NCBI GenBank assembly: GCA_965216515.1
Contig: OZ244173.1
Location: 2,108,001 to 2,172,000, forward strand
DNA from: CAXMRP01 sp965216515
GTDB lineage: Bacteria > Pseudomonadota > Alphaproteobacteria > Rhizobiales > Afifellaceae
Reading direction: 5' to 3'
DNA length: 64,000 bases
Of this stretch, positions 37,530 to 46,942 are shown piece after piece (the first letter of the stretch is position 1; the number at the start of each line of letters is the position of its first letter). The notes below the pieces were generated by a model. The model was not told where the DNA came from and ran no database searches. It saw nothing but the letters and a program-made list of their open reading frames with translations. A program made the position numbers and the translations under genes.

Positions 37530-37838
37530 GCCGAACCTCCTTTGCGTTGCGCGACGGACGAAGCGGCTCTGGTCGCGGCATGTGCCGCACCCTTAGACGG
37601 CCCCGGTCTTGGCCCCCGGATTGGGTCGGCCGCAGCGGGATCGTTTCAGCCCCTTCTGGGACAACCATCCTGTCCCGCCTGTACGAAATCGACGCCACCC
37701 GGTCAACGCCTGATGCCGGACGCCGCCGCCCGGGCGTCGGCGCACCGACGTTTTTTTCGTATTGACGGGGTGTTCCCGCACCCACAGGTGATTATTGTGC
37801 TGCGGTCGCGATCCTTGATCAGTTCCCGGATGAGGGCC
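37530..37838. other. Divergent intergenic region, cob operon / hydroxypyruvate isomerase-like gene
   Basis: This 309-base gap holds the promoter of the seven-gene cob operon (minus strand) and the leader of the isomerase gene (plus strand). It has a plus-strand terminator at 37735-37757. I looked for a cobalamin riboswitch on the minus strand and did not find a B12 box or the GGTGnAAnTCC core. TTGACG at 37762-37767 could be a -35 element for the plus-strand gene, but no good -10 follows at 17 bases. Confidence 0.5.
37735..37757 (+). terminator. Rho-independent terminator in the leader of the isomerase gene
   Basis: CGTCGG-CGCA-CCGACG is a perfect 6-bp stem with a tetraloop followed by seven T. 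No plus-strand gene lies upstream, so it ends either a small RNA or a prematurely stopped leader transcript. Confidence 0.75.
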
Positions 37839-38621
37839 ATGCCGCTGCGGTTTTCCGCCAATATCGGATTTCTTTGGGCTGACCGGCCGCACGCTGAGCG
37901 CATTCGCGCCGCAAAAGCAGCCGGATTCGACGCCGTCGAGTGCCATTTCCCCTATGACGATCCGGTTGCCGACATCAAGGCGGCGCTGGAGGAAACCGGC
38001 CTGCCCATGCTGGGATTGAACACGCGGGCCGGTGACCTCGCGGCCGGGGAGTTCGGACTGGCGGCCTTGCCGGGCCGCAAACCCGATGCCCGCGCCGCCA
38101 TCGACGAAGCCGCCCGATTCGGCGCCGCGATCGGGGCCGAAAACATCCATGTGATGGCCGGCGCCCCGAAGGAAGGACAGGAGCGGGTTGCCCACAAGAC
38201 CCTCGTCGACAATCTGAAATATGCCGCGACCGTTTGCCGGAAGAACAACCAGACCGTGCTGATCGAGCCGATCAACGCCTACGACGCCTCCGGCTATCTG
38301 GTGCAGTATGTCGACTACGCCCAGATGATTATTGCCGAGGTCGGCGCATCGAACGTCAAGATCATGTTCGACTGCTATCATGTGCAGCTGATGCAGGGGT
38401 GTCTGACACGACGCCTGGAATATCTTCTGCCCCGCGGGCTGATCGGCCACATCCAGTTCGCAGGCGTGCCCGATCGTTCCGAGCCGGACACCGGCGAGAT
38501 CGCATATGAACGGCTGCTGCCGGCGATATCGGCCATGGGTTACGATGGTTATTTCGGTGCCGAATACAAACCGCGCGGCACCGTGGAGGATGGCCTTTCT
38601 TGGCTGGCGGCATTCCGCTGA
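37839..38621 (+). CDS. hyi: Hydroxypyruvate isomerase-like TIM-barrel protein
   Basis: A 260-residue xylose-isomerase-like barrel of the Hyi/OtnI group. Conserved parts are LRFSANIGFLWADRPHAER, AAGFDAVECHFPYD, LIEPINAYDASGY (metal-binding Glu) and IMFDCYHVQLMQG, with GHIQFAGVPDRSEPDTGEI near the end. It would interconvert hydroxypyruvate and tartronate semialdehyde or act on 2-oxo-tetronate. ATG 37839 gives the family N-terminus; ATG 37830 is also possible. Its usual partners, glyoxylate carboligase and tartronate semialdehyde reductase, are not here. Confidence 0.85.
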   Translation: MPLRFSANIGFLWADRPHAERIRAAKAAGFDAVECHFPYDDPVADIKAALEETGLPMLGLNTRAGDLAAGEFGLAALPGRKPDARAAIDEAARFGAAIGAENIHVMAGAPKEGQERVAHKTLVDNLKYAATVCRKNNQTVLIEPINAYDASGYLVQYVDYAQMIIAEVGASNVKIMFDCYHVQLMQGCLTRRLEYLLPRGLIGHIQFAGVPDRSEPDTGEIAYERLLPAISAMGYDGYFGAEYKPRGTVEDGLSWLAAFR

Positions 38622-38672
38622 CGGCGTTTCGCCGGTATGTGCGGGCCGGAGCCGGACAACAATGTCGGGCAG

Positions 38673-40313
38673 TTAGCGGCCGCGCAGCGACCGCAATGCC
38701 TGGAGCTGGCCGCGCGTGCTGCCGTCCAGCCCGTCGGGAGCCGCCCCGTCGCGCACGACCGGCAGGAGGCGGGTTGCCAGCGCCTTGCCCAGTTCCACGC
38801 CCCACTGATCGAAGGAATTGATGTCCCAGATCGCACCCTGGACAAACACCTTGTGCTCGTAGAGCGCAAGCAGCATGCCCAGGGTGAAAGGGTCGAGCCG
38901 CCGATACAGGAGTGTATTGGTCGGCCTGTTTCCCGGGAATGTCTTGTGCGGCGCCAACCGGTCGATCGCCGCTTCATCGAGCCCGGCTGCCGCCAGCTCT
39001 TCGCGAACGGCCTCCTCGGTCTTGCCGAAGGCCAATGCCTCGGTTTGTGCCAGGCAGTTGGCGATCAGTTTCTCATGATGGTCGCCAAGGCGCTCGTGCG
39101 CCTCCGCCGCGATCAGGAAATCCGCTGGCACCACATCGGTTCCCTGATGGAGGAGCTGGAAAAACGCATGCTGTCCGTTCGTTCCTGGTTCGCCCCATAC
39201 CACGGGTCCCGTGGCTTCGCCGGCAGCGGCACCCTGCCGGGTAATCCGTTTCCCGTTCGATTCCATGTCGAGCTGCTGGAGATGTGCGGCAAAGCGCCGG
39301 AGGCGCTGGTCATAGGGCAGCACGGCATGACTGGCGAAGTTCCAGACATTGCGATGCCATACGCCAAGCAGCGCCATCAGTACCGGCATGTTCCGCAGCA
39401 GCGGTGCGGTCCGGAAGTGGCGGTCCATGCGCCGCCCCCCGGCCAGGAACGCGGCGAAATTGTCGAATCCCACCGACAGGGCCACGGACAGGCCAATCGC
39501 TGACCAGACCGAGTAGCGGCCCCCGACCCAGTCCCAGAAACCGAATACCCGATCGGCTTCGATGCCGAACGCGTCACAGGCTTCAAGATTGGTCGACAGG
39601 GCGGCCAGATGGGCGCCGACGGCATCCTCGCCGACCCGGTCCGCGAGCCACGCCCGCGCCGTGGCGGCATTGGTCATGGTTTCCGTGGTCGTGAATGTCT
39701 TTGACGCGACCACAAACAGGGTTGTCTGCGGGTCGAGGTCGCGGAGCGTATCGGCGATATGCGCCCCGTCGACATTCGAAACGAAATGCACGGCCGGGCC
39801 GTCACCACGATAGGGCGACAGGGCGGTTGCCACCATCTCCGGGCCCAGGTCCGATCCGCCGATCCCGATATTGACGACATCGGTGAAACGCGCCCCGTTC
39901 GCCGTTGCAATCGAGCCGGATCGAACGCCATCACAAAAGCGCTTCATGGCCGCCAGCACCGATGCGACATCGCCGGAAACCTCGTCGCCGCCGGCACGAA
40001 ACCCGTCGTCCGGCTGGCCACGCAGCGCTACATGCATAACGCTGCGGTTTTCTGTGACATTGATTTCCTCACCGGCGAACATTCGCTGCCGCAGCGCCTC
40101 CACCTCCGCCGCGACCGCCAGCGCGCCAAGCAGGTCCATCGTCTCTGCGGTGATGCGGTTCTTGGAATAATCCAGGGTCAGCGTATCGACTGTAAGGGAA
40201 AGATCGGAAAACCGGTTCGCATCGGCAGCAAAGAGATCGCAAAGCGACACATTGTCGAGATCCCGCCGGTGGGTCCGAAGCGCATCGAGTGCCAATCTGG
40301 CTGCCGGTTTCAT
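38673..40313 (-). CDS. pgi: Glucose-6-phosphate isomerase
   Basis: A 546-residue cytosolic enzyme that interconverts glucose 6-phosphate and fructose 6-phosphate. Family signatures are present: VNIGIGGSDLGPEMV, VASKTFTTTETMTNA, VVWGEPGTNGQHAFFQLLHQ and the C-terminal FDQWGVELGKALA. A GGGAG lies six bases before the ATG. It is the third gene of a zwf-edd-pgi transcript, 46 bases after edd, and feeds fructose phosphates back into the Entner-Doudoroff cycle. Confidence 0.97.
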   Translation of the reverse strand: MKPAARLALDALRTHRRDLDNVSLCDLFAADANRFSDLSLTVDTLTLDYSKNRITAETMDLLGALAVAAEVEALRQRMFAGEEINVTENRSVMHVALRGQPDDGFRAGGDEVSGDVASVLAAMKRFCDGVRSGSIATANGARFTDVVNIGIGGSDLGPEMVATALSPYRGDGPAVHFVSNVDGAHIADTLRDLDPQTTLFVVASKTFTTTETMTNAATARAWLADRVGEDAVGAHLAALSTNLEACDAFGIEADRVFGFWDWVGGRYSVWSAIGLSVALSVGFDNFAAFLAGGRRMDRHFRTAPLLRNMPVLMALLGVWHRNVWNFASHAVLPYDQRLRRFAAHLQQLDMESNGKRITRQGAAAGEATGPVVWGEPGTNGQHAFFQLLHQGTDVVPADFLIAAEAHERLGDHHEKLIANCLAQTEALAFGKTEEAVREELAAAGLDEAAIDRLAPHKTFPGNRPTNTLLYRRLDPFTLGMLLALYEHKVFVQGAIWDINSFDQWGVELGKALATRLLPVVRDGAAPDGLDGSTRGQLQALRSLRGR

Positions 40314-40359
40314 CCTGTTCTCCCTGATCGCGCCGCCATGCGAATATCCGCCATAGCCG

Positions 40360-42189
40360 TCAGGCTGTGGCCGCCGATTCGATCAGCCCGCCGCCATCCT
40401 CCGCCGAGGTCGCGCCGGCGCGGAACGCGCCGAACAGCTCCCGGCCATATCCGATCGCGGACGCGGCAAGATGCGCCGCGGCCGGATCGCGCCGGTTCCA
40501 TTCACCATCTTCAACGACCACGTCCAGCGTTCCCGCCTCTGCGTCAAGCCGGACAAGGTCGCCGTCCCGGATCCGGGCGATCGGCCCGCCCACGCATGCC
40601 TCCGGCGTCACATGGATCGCGGCCGGCACTTTGCCCGATGCGCCCGACATCCGGCCGTCCGTCAACAGCGCCACCTTTCGCCCGCGATCCTGCAGGATCC
40701 CGAGCATCGGCGTGAGTTTGTGCAATTCCGGCATGCCATTTGCCTTCGGCCCCTGAAATCGAATGACGGCGACGAGGTCCTTGTCGAGCCCGCCCTTGAA
40801 CGCTGCGATGAACGCGTCCTGAGTGTGAAAGACCATCGCCGGCGCCGCCACGCGCCGATGTTCGGGTTTGACTGCCGAAGTCTTGATTACGGAGCGGCCG
40901 AGATTGCCGGTCAGGAGTTTCAGCCCTCCGGTCTCCTGGAACGGCCGGCTGGCCGGTCTCAAAACCGATTCGTCGAGGGAATCTGACGGCGCTTCGCGCC
41001 GCACCACGGACCCGTCCTTTGCGAGTTTCGCCTCGCTGCGATAGCCCGCCAGGCCGGTACCCCACACCGTGCGCACATCCTCGTGCAGATAGCCGCCGTC
41101 AAGCAGCGCTCCGATCAGGAATCCCATGCCGCCGGCGGCCTGAAAGTGGTTCACATCGGCGGTACCGTTGGGATAGATCCGTGTGATCAGGGGCACGACA
41201 TCGGAAATGTCGGAAAAATCGTCCCAGTTGATCCGGATTCCCGCGGCACGGGCGATGGCGACCAGATGCATCGTGTGGTTTGTCGAACCACCGGTCGCAT
41301 GCAGCCCGACGATACCGTTGACGATTGCCCGCTCGTCAATCACCCGGCCGACCGGCGTGTAGGCATTGCCCAGCGCCGTGATCGCGAGCGCCCGTTGTGC
41401 CGCTTCCCTCGTTAGCGCATCCCGCAGCGGGGTGTTCGGATTGACAAAACTGGCCCCCGGCAAATGCAATCCCATGACCTCCATCAGCATCTGGTTGGAG
41501 TTGGCCGTGCCGTAGAACGTGCAGGTTCCCGGTCCGTGATAGGATTTGGATTCCGCATCGAGCAACGTGTCTCGACCCACCTCGCCTTGCGCGTAAAGCT
41601 GCCGAATTCGCGCCTTTTCATCGTTCGGCAAACCGCTGGGCATCGGCCCTGCCGGGACGAATACCGCCGGCAGATGGCCGAACGAAAGCGCCGCCATCAG
41701 CAGCCCCGGAACAATCTTGTCGCACACCCCGAGATAGACCGCCGCATCGAACATGTTGTGCGAAAGGCCGATGGCGGCGGACAGCGCGATGACATCCCGC
41801 GAGAAAAGCGACAGATCCATACCCGGCTGCCCCTGGGTTACGCCGTCGCACATGGCCGGTACACCGCCGGCGACCTGTGCCGCGCCGCCGGCTTCGCGCG
41901 CCGCCTGCCGAATCAGTTCGGGGAACCGCTCAAAGGGCTGATGGGCCGACAGCATGTCGTTGTAGGCCGTCACGATCCCGAGATTGGGCGCGATGTCGCC
42001 GGACAGGATCTCCTTGTCCGCGGCACCGCATGCGGCAAATCCGTGGGCCAGGTTCCCGCAGGACAGTTCGGTCCGCCGCGGACCCGATTCCGCGGCCAGG
42101 CCAATGCGATCGAGATATTCCGATCGGCTTCCCGCCGACCGCGCCGCGATGCGGTCGGTGACCGTGGCAATTTCAGAACGCACGCCCAT
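40360..42189 (-). CDS. edd: 6-phosphogluconate dehydratase
   Basis: A 609-residue Fe-S dehydratase of the IlvD/Edd family that makes KDPG from 6-phosphogluconate, the key Entner-Doudoroff step. Typical parts are GIVTAYNDMLSAHQPFER, PAMCDGVTQGQPGMDLSLFS, GTCTFYGTANSNQMLMEVMG and LTDGRMSGASGKVPAAIHV. ATG 42189 has GGGAG eight bases upstream. It follows zwf by 27 bases. The aldolase gene eda and pgl are not in this window. Confidence 0.97.
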   Translation of the reverse strand: MGVRSEIATVTDRIAARSAGSRSEYLDRIGLAAESGPRRTELSCGNLAHGFAACGAADKEILSGDIAPNLGIVTAYNDMLSAHQPFERFPELIRQAAREAGGAAQVAGGVPAMCDGVTQGQPGMDLSLFSRDVIALSAAIGLSHNMFDAAVYLGVCDKIVPGLLMAALSFGHLPAVFVPAGPMPSGLPNDEKARIRQLYAQGEVGRDTLLDAESKSYHGPGTCTFYGTANSNQMLMEVMGLHLPGASFVNPNTPLRDALTREAAQRALAITALGNAYTPVGRVIDERAIVNGIVGLHATGGSTNHTMHLVAIARAAGIRINWDDFSDISDVVPLITRIYPNGTADVNHFQAAGGMGFLIGALLDGGYLHEDVRTVWGTGLAGYRSEAKLAKDGSVVRREAPSDSLDESVLRPASRPFQETGGLKLLTGNLGRSVIKTSAVKPEHRRVAAPAMVFHTQDAFIAAFKGGLDKDLVAVIRFQGPKANGMPELHKLTPMLGILQDRGRKVALLTDGRMSGASGKVPAAIHVTPEACVGGPIARIRDGDLVRLDAEAGTLDVVVEDGEWNRRDPAAAHLAASAIGYGRELFGAFRAGATSAEDGGGLIESAATA

Positions 42190-42216
42190 CAATGAGTCTC
42201 CCGCAAAGTCCCGTCT

Positions 42217-43692
42217 CTAGATCGTGTCCTCGTACCAGGTTCGTCCATCCCGTTCGACAAGCGCAATTGACGCCGAAGGCCCCCACGTGCCCGATGTGTA
42301 GGCATATGGCGTGGTATCGGATCGCGACCATGCATCGATGATCGGATCGATCCATGCCCACGCCGCCTCCACTTCATCGCGGCGCATGAACAGGGTTTGA
42401 TTGCCGCGAATGACATCGAGCAACAACCGTTCGTAGGCATCGGGGTGCCGGTGATCGAACGTGTCGGCGAATGTCATGTCCAGCGGGACATGCTTCAGCC
42501 GCAATCCGCCCGGTCCGGGGTCCTTGATCATGATCCACTGCTTCACGGCCTCGTCCGGTTGCAACCGGATCACCAGCCGGTTGGCATGGACTTCCCCCGA
42601 TCCGGTCGGAAATATCGAGTGCGGGATGGGTCGGAACGCAACGACGATTTCCGACAGCCGGTCGGCCAGCCGCTTGCCGGTGCGCAGATAGAACGGCACC
42701 CCCGCCCAGCGCCAGTTGGCAATCTCCGCCTTGATGGCGACAAAGGTTTCCGTCGTGCTCTCCTCGGCATCCAGTTCGTCGATATAGGCGCCGACCGATT
42801 CGCCGTTCGATGCGCCGGCCCGATACTGGCCGCGCACCGTCATCTTGCCCGCACGCTCCGAGTCGATCGGCACAAGCGCTTTGAGAACCTTCAGTTTTTC
42901 GTCGCGGACCGAATTCGCGTCCATGCTCTCCGGCGGCTCCATCGCCACCAGGCACAGGAGTTGCAGCATGTGGTTTTGCACCATGTCCCGCAACGCGCCG
43001 GCGGTGTCGTAGTAGCTGCCGCGCGTACCCACCCCGAGGGTTTCGGCGACGGTGATCTGCACGTGATCGATATGGGCCGAATTCCAAAGCGGTTCGTAAA
43101 GCGCGTTGGCAAACCTCAGCGCCATCAGGTTCTGAACCGATTCCTTGCCCAGATAGTGGTCGATGCGGAAAATCTGGTCCTCGGCAAACACCGCGCCGAC
43201 CGCATCGTTGACGGCGCGTGCCGAATCCAGGCTTTTGCCGATCGGCTTTTCGATCACCAGTCGCGACTTGGGCGTGACCAGGCCATGGGCGCCGATTTGC
43301 TGGCAGATATCGTCGAACAGGTCCGGCCCGACGGCCAGATAAAAGGCGCGCACGCGATCGCTGTCATCCAGCGCCGCGCCCAGTTTTTTCCATCCCCCCT
43401 TGCCTGTCGCGTCAACCGGCACATAGGACAGCATGCCCAGAAATTTCGATATCTTGGCTGCCGACCGGTCTCCCTTCGCGACAAACGATTCAATCGACTC
43501 CCTGGCGAAGGCTCGATACTGATCACCCGAAAGCGCGCGTCGCGATGAAGCGATTATTCGGCTGCCCTGGGGAATCTGTCCGTCATGAAAGCGGTGATAA
43601 AGCGACGGCAGCAGCTTTCGGCGGGCCAGGTCGCCGGTTGCACCGAACACCACATAGTCGAAGGGATCGACAGGAATGACGCGGGCTATCAT
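42217..43692 (-). CDS. zwf: Glucose-6-phosphate 1-dehydrogenase
   Basis: A 491-residue NADP-dependent enzyme that oxidises glucose 6-phosphate to 6-phosphogluconolactone. The coenzyme motif FGATGDLARRKLLPSLY is at residues 15-31, EKPIGKSLDSA follows, and the active site RIDHYLGKESVQNLMALRF is intact. ATG 43692 is chosen since the N-terminus then matches the family; the frame upstream covers an unusual leader with alternative hairpins. It heads the zwf-edd-pgi operon. Confidence 0.97.
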   Translation of the reverse strand: MIARVIPVDPFDYVVFGATGDLARRKLLPSLYHRFHDGQIPQGSRIIASSRRALSGDQYRAFARESIESFVAKGDRSAAKISKFLGMLSYVPVDATGKGGWKKLGAALDDSDRVRAFYLAVGPDLFDDICQQIGAHGLVTPKSRLVIEKPIGKSLDSARAVNDAVGAVFAEDQIFRIDHYLGKESVQNLMALRFANALYEPLWNSAHIDHVQITVAETLGVGTRGSYYDTAGALRDMVQNHMLQLLCLVAMEPPESMDANSVRDEKLKVLKALVPIDSERAGKMTVRGQYRAGASNGESVGAYIDELDAEESTTETFVAIKAEIANWRWAGVPFYLRTGKRLADRLSEIVVAFRPIPHSIFPTGSGEVHANRLVIRLQPDEAVKQWIMIKDPGPGGLRLKHVPLDMTFADTFDHRHPDAYERLLLDVIRGNQTLFMRRDEVEAAWAWIDPIIDAWSRSDTTPYAYTSGTWGPSASIALVERDGRTWYEDTI

Positions 43693-44117
43693 GACAAGAC
43701 TCGCTCTTCGTTCGGGTCGCAGTTGTTGCTGCGTACGGGCCGCAGCTTTGCTGCGTCGCAACAACGGCGGTCCTTCCGCCACATTCGGCAGGCAAGGTCA
43801 AGTCGTCACGTATTGGCCGGGCGCCACGCCCATATCATCGATTGGCCATCGACACCAATCCGATCGTTCAACCGCAAAAACCGGTATGAAGACCGGATTG
43901 GCCGCCGCCTGGTCGCATGTTCCGATCACGGTATCGCGAGGCATGCGGCCGGCCCGATCAAAATGCCGGGAACCGCTTCCGCTTCCGCGATTGCCCGATA
44001 TAAGAGTGGTCGGGTTGTATGCGGCCTGCCACGGCGATCCGGTTGACGCGTTGGTGCGGCAGCGGAGCCGAGTATCGGTCGAACAGGGTGAGACAGCCGC
44101 AGAAAGGGCGAAACCGA
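43693..44117. other. Divergent intergenic region between zwf and the CcdA-like gene
   Basis: A 425-base stretch without a convincing gene. It carries the zwf leader with nested inverted repeats (43722-43765) and must hold promoters for zwf (minus) and the CcdA-like gene (plus). TTGACG near 44043 and TATAAG near 44000 are promoter-like pieces on the plus strand, but they are not well spaced. Short frames crossing it have no recognisable content. Confidence 0.45.
43722..43765 (-). promoter_or_regulatory. Nested, mutually exclusive hairpins in the zwf leader
   Basis: GTTGTTGC (43722-43729) pairs with GCAACAAC (43758-43765). Inside, CGCAGC (43741-43746) can pair either with GCTGCG at 43728-43733 or with GCTGCG at 43750-43755. 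The block is 30-73 bases upstream of the zwf ATG, so it may be an operator or an RNA switch. Confidence 0.45.
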
Positions 44118-44894
44118 GTGCTTGACGTAACCTTTGGCGGTGCATTCCTGGCCGGGCTTCTGTCTTTCGTGTCACCATGCGTGCTGCCGATTGTTCCACC
44201 CTATCTGTGTTTCCTGGCCGGCGTTTCGCTGGATGAATTGTCTGGATCGGAGGCGGCGGCGGCGCCTGCCAGCGTGTCCCGGCGGGTATTCTGGGCGGCA
44301 CTGGCCTTCGTTCTTGGATTTTCCACCGTCTTCGTCATTCTTGGCGCCACGGCCTCGATCTTCGGCCAGGCCCTGCGCGAAGCGCTGGGTTGGGCTGTCA
44401 CGATCGCCGGCATCCGCTTCAATGTTGTCGCATCGCTGGCGGGGCTGGCGATCGCGCTGATGGGATTGCATTTTCTGGGTTTGCTGCGGATCGGGATCCT
44501 TTATCGCGAGGCCCGCGTGCGTGTTGAAAGGGAGCCGGCTGGCATTTGGGGTGCATATGTCATCGGTCTCGCCTTCGCGTTCGGGTGGACGCCCTGCATC
44601 GGCCCTGTGCTCGCCGCCATTTTGGCCGTTGCCGGAACCGAGGAAACCGTTGCCCGCGGCGCGACGCTCCTGTCGTTCTATGCTGCCGGTATCGGCCTTC
44701 CGTTTCTCGCCGCTGCGGCCTTTTCCGGGCCGTTCCTCCGGTGGGCGGCACGTTTTCGCCGGCATATGGCCACGGTTGAGAAAGCCATGGGCGCACTTCT
44801 GGTCCTGACCGGCATTCTCTTCGTCACCGGACAGATGTCGGCCATGGCTTTCTGGCTATTGGAGACCTTCCCGGCGCTGGCGGAAATCGGTTGA
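44118..44894 (+). CDS. ccdA: CcdA/DsbD-like cytochrome c biogenesis membrane protein
   Basis: A 258-residue protein with six hydrophobic segments that carries electrons from cytoplasmic thioredoxin to periplasmic thiol proteins. The two redox Cys are in FVSPCVLPIVPPYLCFLAG near the N-terminus and AFGWTPCIGPVLAAIL in the second half. The start is uncertain: GTG 44118 with an AAAGGG upstream gives the family N-terminus (LDVTFGGAFLAGLLS). It is 77 bases before nothing co-directional until the signalling gene at 45071, so it is probably separate. Confidence 0.88.
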   Translation: MLDVTFGGAFLAGLLSFVSPCVLPIVPPYLCFLAGVSLDELSGSEAAAAPASVSRRVFWAALAFVLGFSTVFVILGATASIFGQALREALGWAVTIAGIRFNVVASLAGLAIALMGLHFLGLLRIGILYREARVRVEREPAGIWGAYVIGLAFAFGWTPCIGPVLAAILAVAGTEETVARGATLLSFYAAGIGLPFLAAAAFSGPFLRWAARFRRHMATVEKAMGALLVLTGILFVTGQMSAMAFWLLETFPALAEIG

Positions 44895-45070
44895 AGGCGC
44901 AATTCGCACCATCGCGCCGGGAAAGCAGCCCTCGTCATTTGGCATTTTAACCGTGTTTGAAGGTAACTTTCGCCGTTTCCGCCCCCGGCCGGGATACCAA
45001 ATCATTTGTTAAGCGCCGCCAATTATACCGGATTGAGCCAAATGAACGCGGTTACAGTCTTGAGGGAGCC

Positions 45071-46762
45071 ATGCCCGCGCCGGCGACGAATCGCAGGGAT
45101 CGATCAGGGCCGCCGCCAGCCGACCGGCTGCGCGCGGTGGCGACGGCGCTTGCCGGCTTCGCCCTGTTTATGTTGGTGGCCGATTCCGTCGTCGCTCTCG
45201 CCGGCTCCACCAACCCCGGCGGGCTGCTGCTCGGCAACGTATTTGGAATTCCCGTCGACGCGATTTCCTCGCTGAGCGAAGTTTTGCTCGGCAAGGAGGC
45301 CCGTCTCGTCTGGATCGCCTGTCTCGGCCTCTCCTTTGTGCTCGCGTTGCAGTCGATCGATGTCGCGACAGCGGGAATCTCCGGATCTGCCGACATCCCC
45401 GATACGCATTCGGGCACCCGTCAGCTCGGCGAAACCGTCCGCATACCGGATGCCGAGATGGCGCGCCTGGTGTTCACCGACGAACTGACCGGCATGCCCA
45501 ATCGGCGCGGATTCGATAACCGTCTGCAACAGCTCGTCGGCCGGTACGAAAAAGCTGGCAATACCTTCGCGGTCGGCCTGATCGATCTCGATGGATTCAA
45601 GCCGATCAACGATATTTATGGCATGAATGCCGGCGATGATATTCTGCGGCAGGTCGGCCTGCGCCTGGAAGGCGCCGCCCATGGCCACGGACATGTATCC
45701 CGGTTCGGCAATGACGATTTCGCCATATTGGCGCCGGGCATGTCCGACGCCGCCGCGGCGCAGGAGTTCGGCCGGGTTCTTTCCGACGTGCTCGGCGCAC
45801 CATATGATCTGGAAAACCGGCGCGTCCGCCTGTCGGCCTCCATCGGTATGGCGATGTTCCCCGACGCCAGCGATAATCCTGAATTGGCGCTGGAGCATGC
45901 GGCATCGGCGCTCTACCAGGCCAAACGCGGCGATTCCGGCAAGGTCGTTGTCTATTCCAAGTTGCTGGAAGCCCGCCTCAATGAAGCGGTTCGGATCGAA
46001 CAGGCGTTGCGAAAAGCGATCGCCGAAGGGATGATCCAACCCCATTTCCAGCCGATCGTCAGACTGTCCGACCGCAAGATCCTCGGTTTCGAAGCGCTTG
46101 CCCGATGGAACGATCCCGAACTCGGTGCGGTCGCGCCCGGTATGTTCATCCCGATCGCCGAGCAGCGCGGATTGATAGGCGAAATGACGGAAATCCTGCT
46201 CTACAGGGCGGCCGAAGAGGCAAGAAACTGGCCCAGCGATACCTTCCTGTCATTCAACCTTTCCACCACCCAGCTTTCAGACCCCGGCACGGCGCTCAAG
46301 GTGTTGTCCATTCTGTCGCGTGCCGGCCTCGATCCGCGCCGGCTGGAAGTCGAGATCACCGAAACGGCGCTCATGACGGACACCGGAACCGCAAAGTCTG
46401 TGCTTGACGAGTTGCGCCAGACCGGGGTTCGGGTCGCGCTTGACGATTTTGGCACGGGATATTCCAGCCTCGGTTATCTGCGCGAACTGCAGCTCGACAA
46501 GGTCAAGATCGACCGGATGTTCGTCGCCGATATCGGCCGCGAGCGGCAGAGCGATCACATCATCAAGGCCATTCTGGAAATGTGTACCGGCCTTGACCTC
46601 GCTGTCGTGGCCGAAGGCATCGAGGAGATTCACCAGGTGACCGGCCTGCGCGAATTCGGCTGCCAGGCGGGCCAGGGCTTCTATTTCGGCCGGCCCATGG
46701 ATGCCCGCCATGCCCGGAATCTCTTTGGCGGTCTGGCCACGGAATCCATGACCATCCACTGA
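45071..46762 (+). CDS. Membrane GGDEF-EAL protein with a degenerate GGDEF site (likely c-di-GMP phosphodiesterase)
   Basis: A 563-residue signalling protein. Two hydrophobic segments (about 24-46 and 78-96) anchor it, with a short loop between. The GGDEF domain (about 135-295) has the active loop RFGNDDF at 211-217 instead of GGDEF, so cyclase activity is doubtful. The EAL domain (about 305-555) is intact: FEALARW at 340-346, FNLSTTQL, EITETALM, DDFGTGYSSL and VAEGIEE. It probably breaks down c-di-GMP, perhaps with the GGDEF part as GTP sensor. ATG 45071 has GAGGGAG upstream. The hybrid kinase follows after a terminator. Confidence 0.9.
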   Translation: MPAPATNRRDRSGPPPADRLRAVATALAGFALFMLVADSVVALAGSTNPGGLLLGNVFGIPVDAISSLSEVLLGKEARLVWIACLGLSFVLALQSIDVATAGISGSADIPDTHSGTRQLGETVRIPDAEMARLVFTDELTGMPNRRGFDNRLQQLVGRYEKAGNTFAVGLIDLDGFKPINDIYGMNAGDDILRQVGLRLEGAAHGHGHVSRFGNDDFAILAPGMSDAAAAQEFGRVLSDVLGAPYDLENRRVRLSASIGMAMFPDASDNPELALEHAASALYQAKRGDSGKVVVYSKLLEARLNEAVRIEQALRKAIAEGMIQPHFQPIVRLSDRKILGFEALARWNDPELGAVAPGMFIPIAEQRGLIGEMTEILLYRAAEEARNWPSDTFLSFNLSTTQLSDPGTALKVLSILSRAGLDPRRLEVEITETALMTDTGTAKSVLDELRQTGVRVALDDFGTGYSSLGYLRELQLDKVKIDRMFVADIGRERQSDHIIKAILEMCTGLDLAVVAEGIEEIHQVTGLREFGCQAGQGFYFGRPMDARHARNLFGGLATESMTIH

Positions 46763-46780
46763 GTGAATATTGTCCGCACG

Positions 46781-46821
46781 ACAACAATTCTGGCAAAAAA
46801 TGCAAGAGCATTGTTGTTTTT
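46781..46821 (+). terminator. Terminator after the GGDEF-EAL gene
   Basis: ACAACAAT (46781-46788) pairs with ATTGTTGT (46810-46817) around a 21-base loop and runs into a T tract up to 46821. It begins 18 bases after the stop. The region 46763-46942 is markedly AT-rich compared with its surroundings and must also hold the promoter of the next gene. Confidence 0.65.
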
Positions 46822-46942
46822 ACAAATATTAATGAGCATTATTCATGTTCAGATAACTATACAAATTTGATTTAGCACGATCTTAACATCGATTTGGAAT
46901 TGTGTCGAAGAGCTACGGAGACAGATGCGAGAGGGGGACTCG

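Noticed and set aside
37530..37838. Possible cobalamin riboswitch upstream of the cob operon, also looked for at 28546-28643
   Set aside because: No B12 box, no GGTGnAAnTCC core and no CCCGC-ACTG segment could be found on the proper strand by eye. A covariance-model search would settle it.
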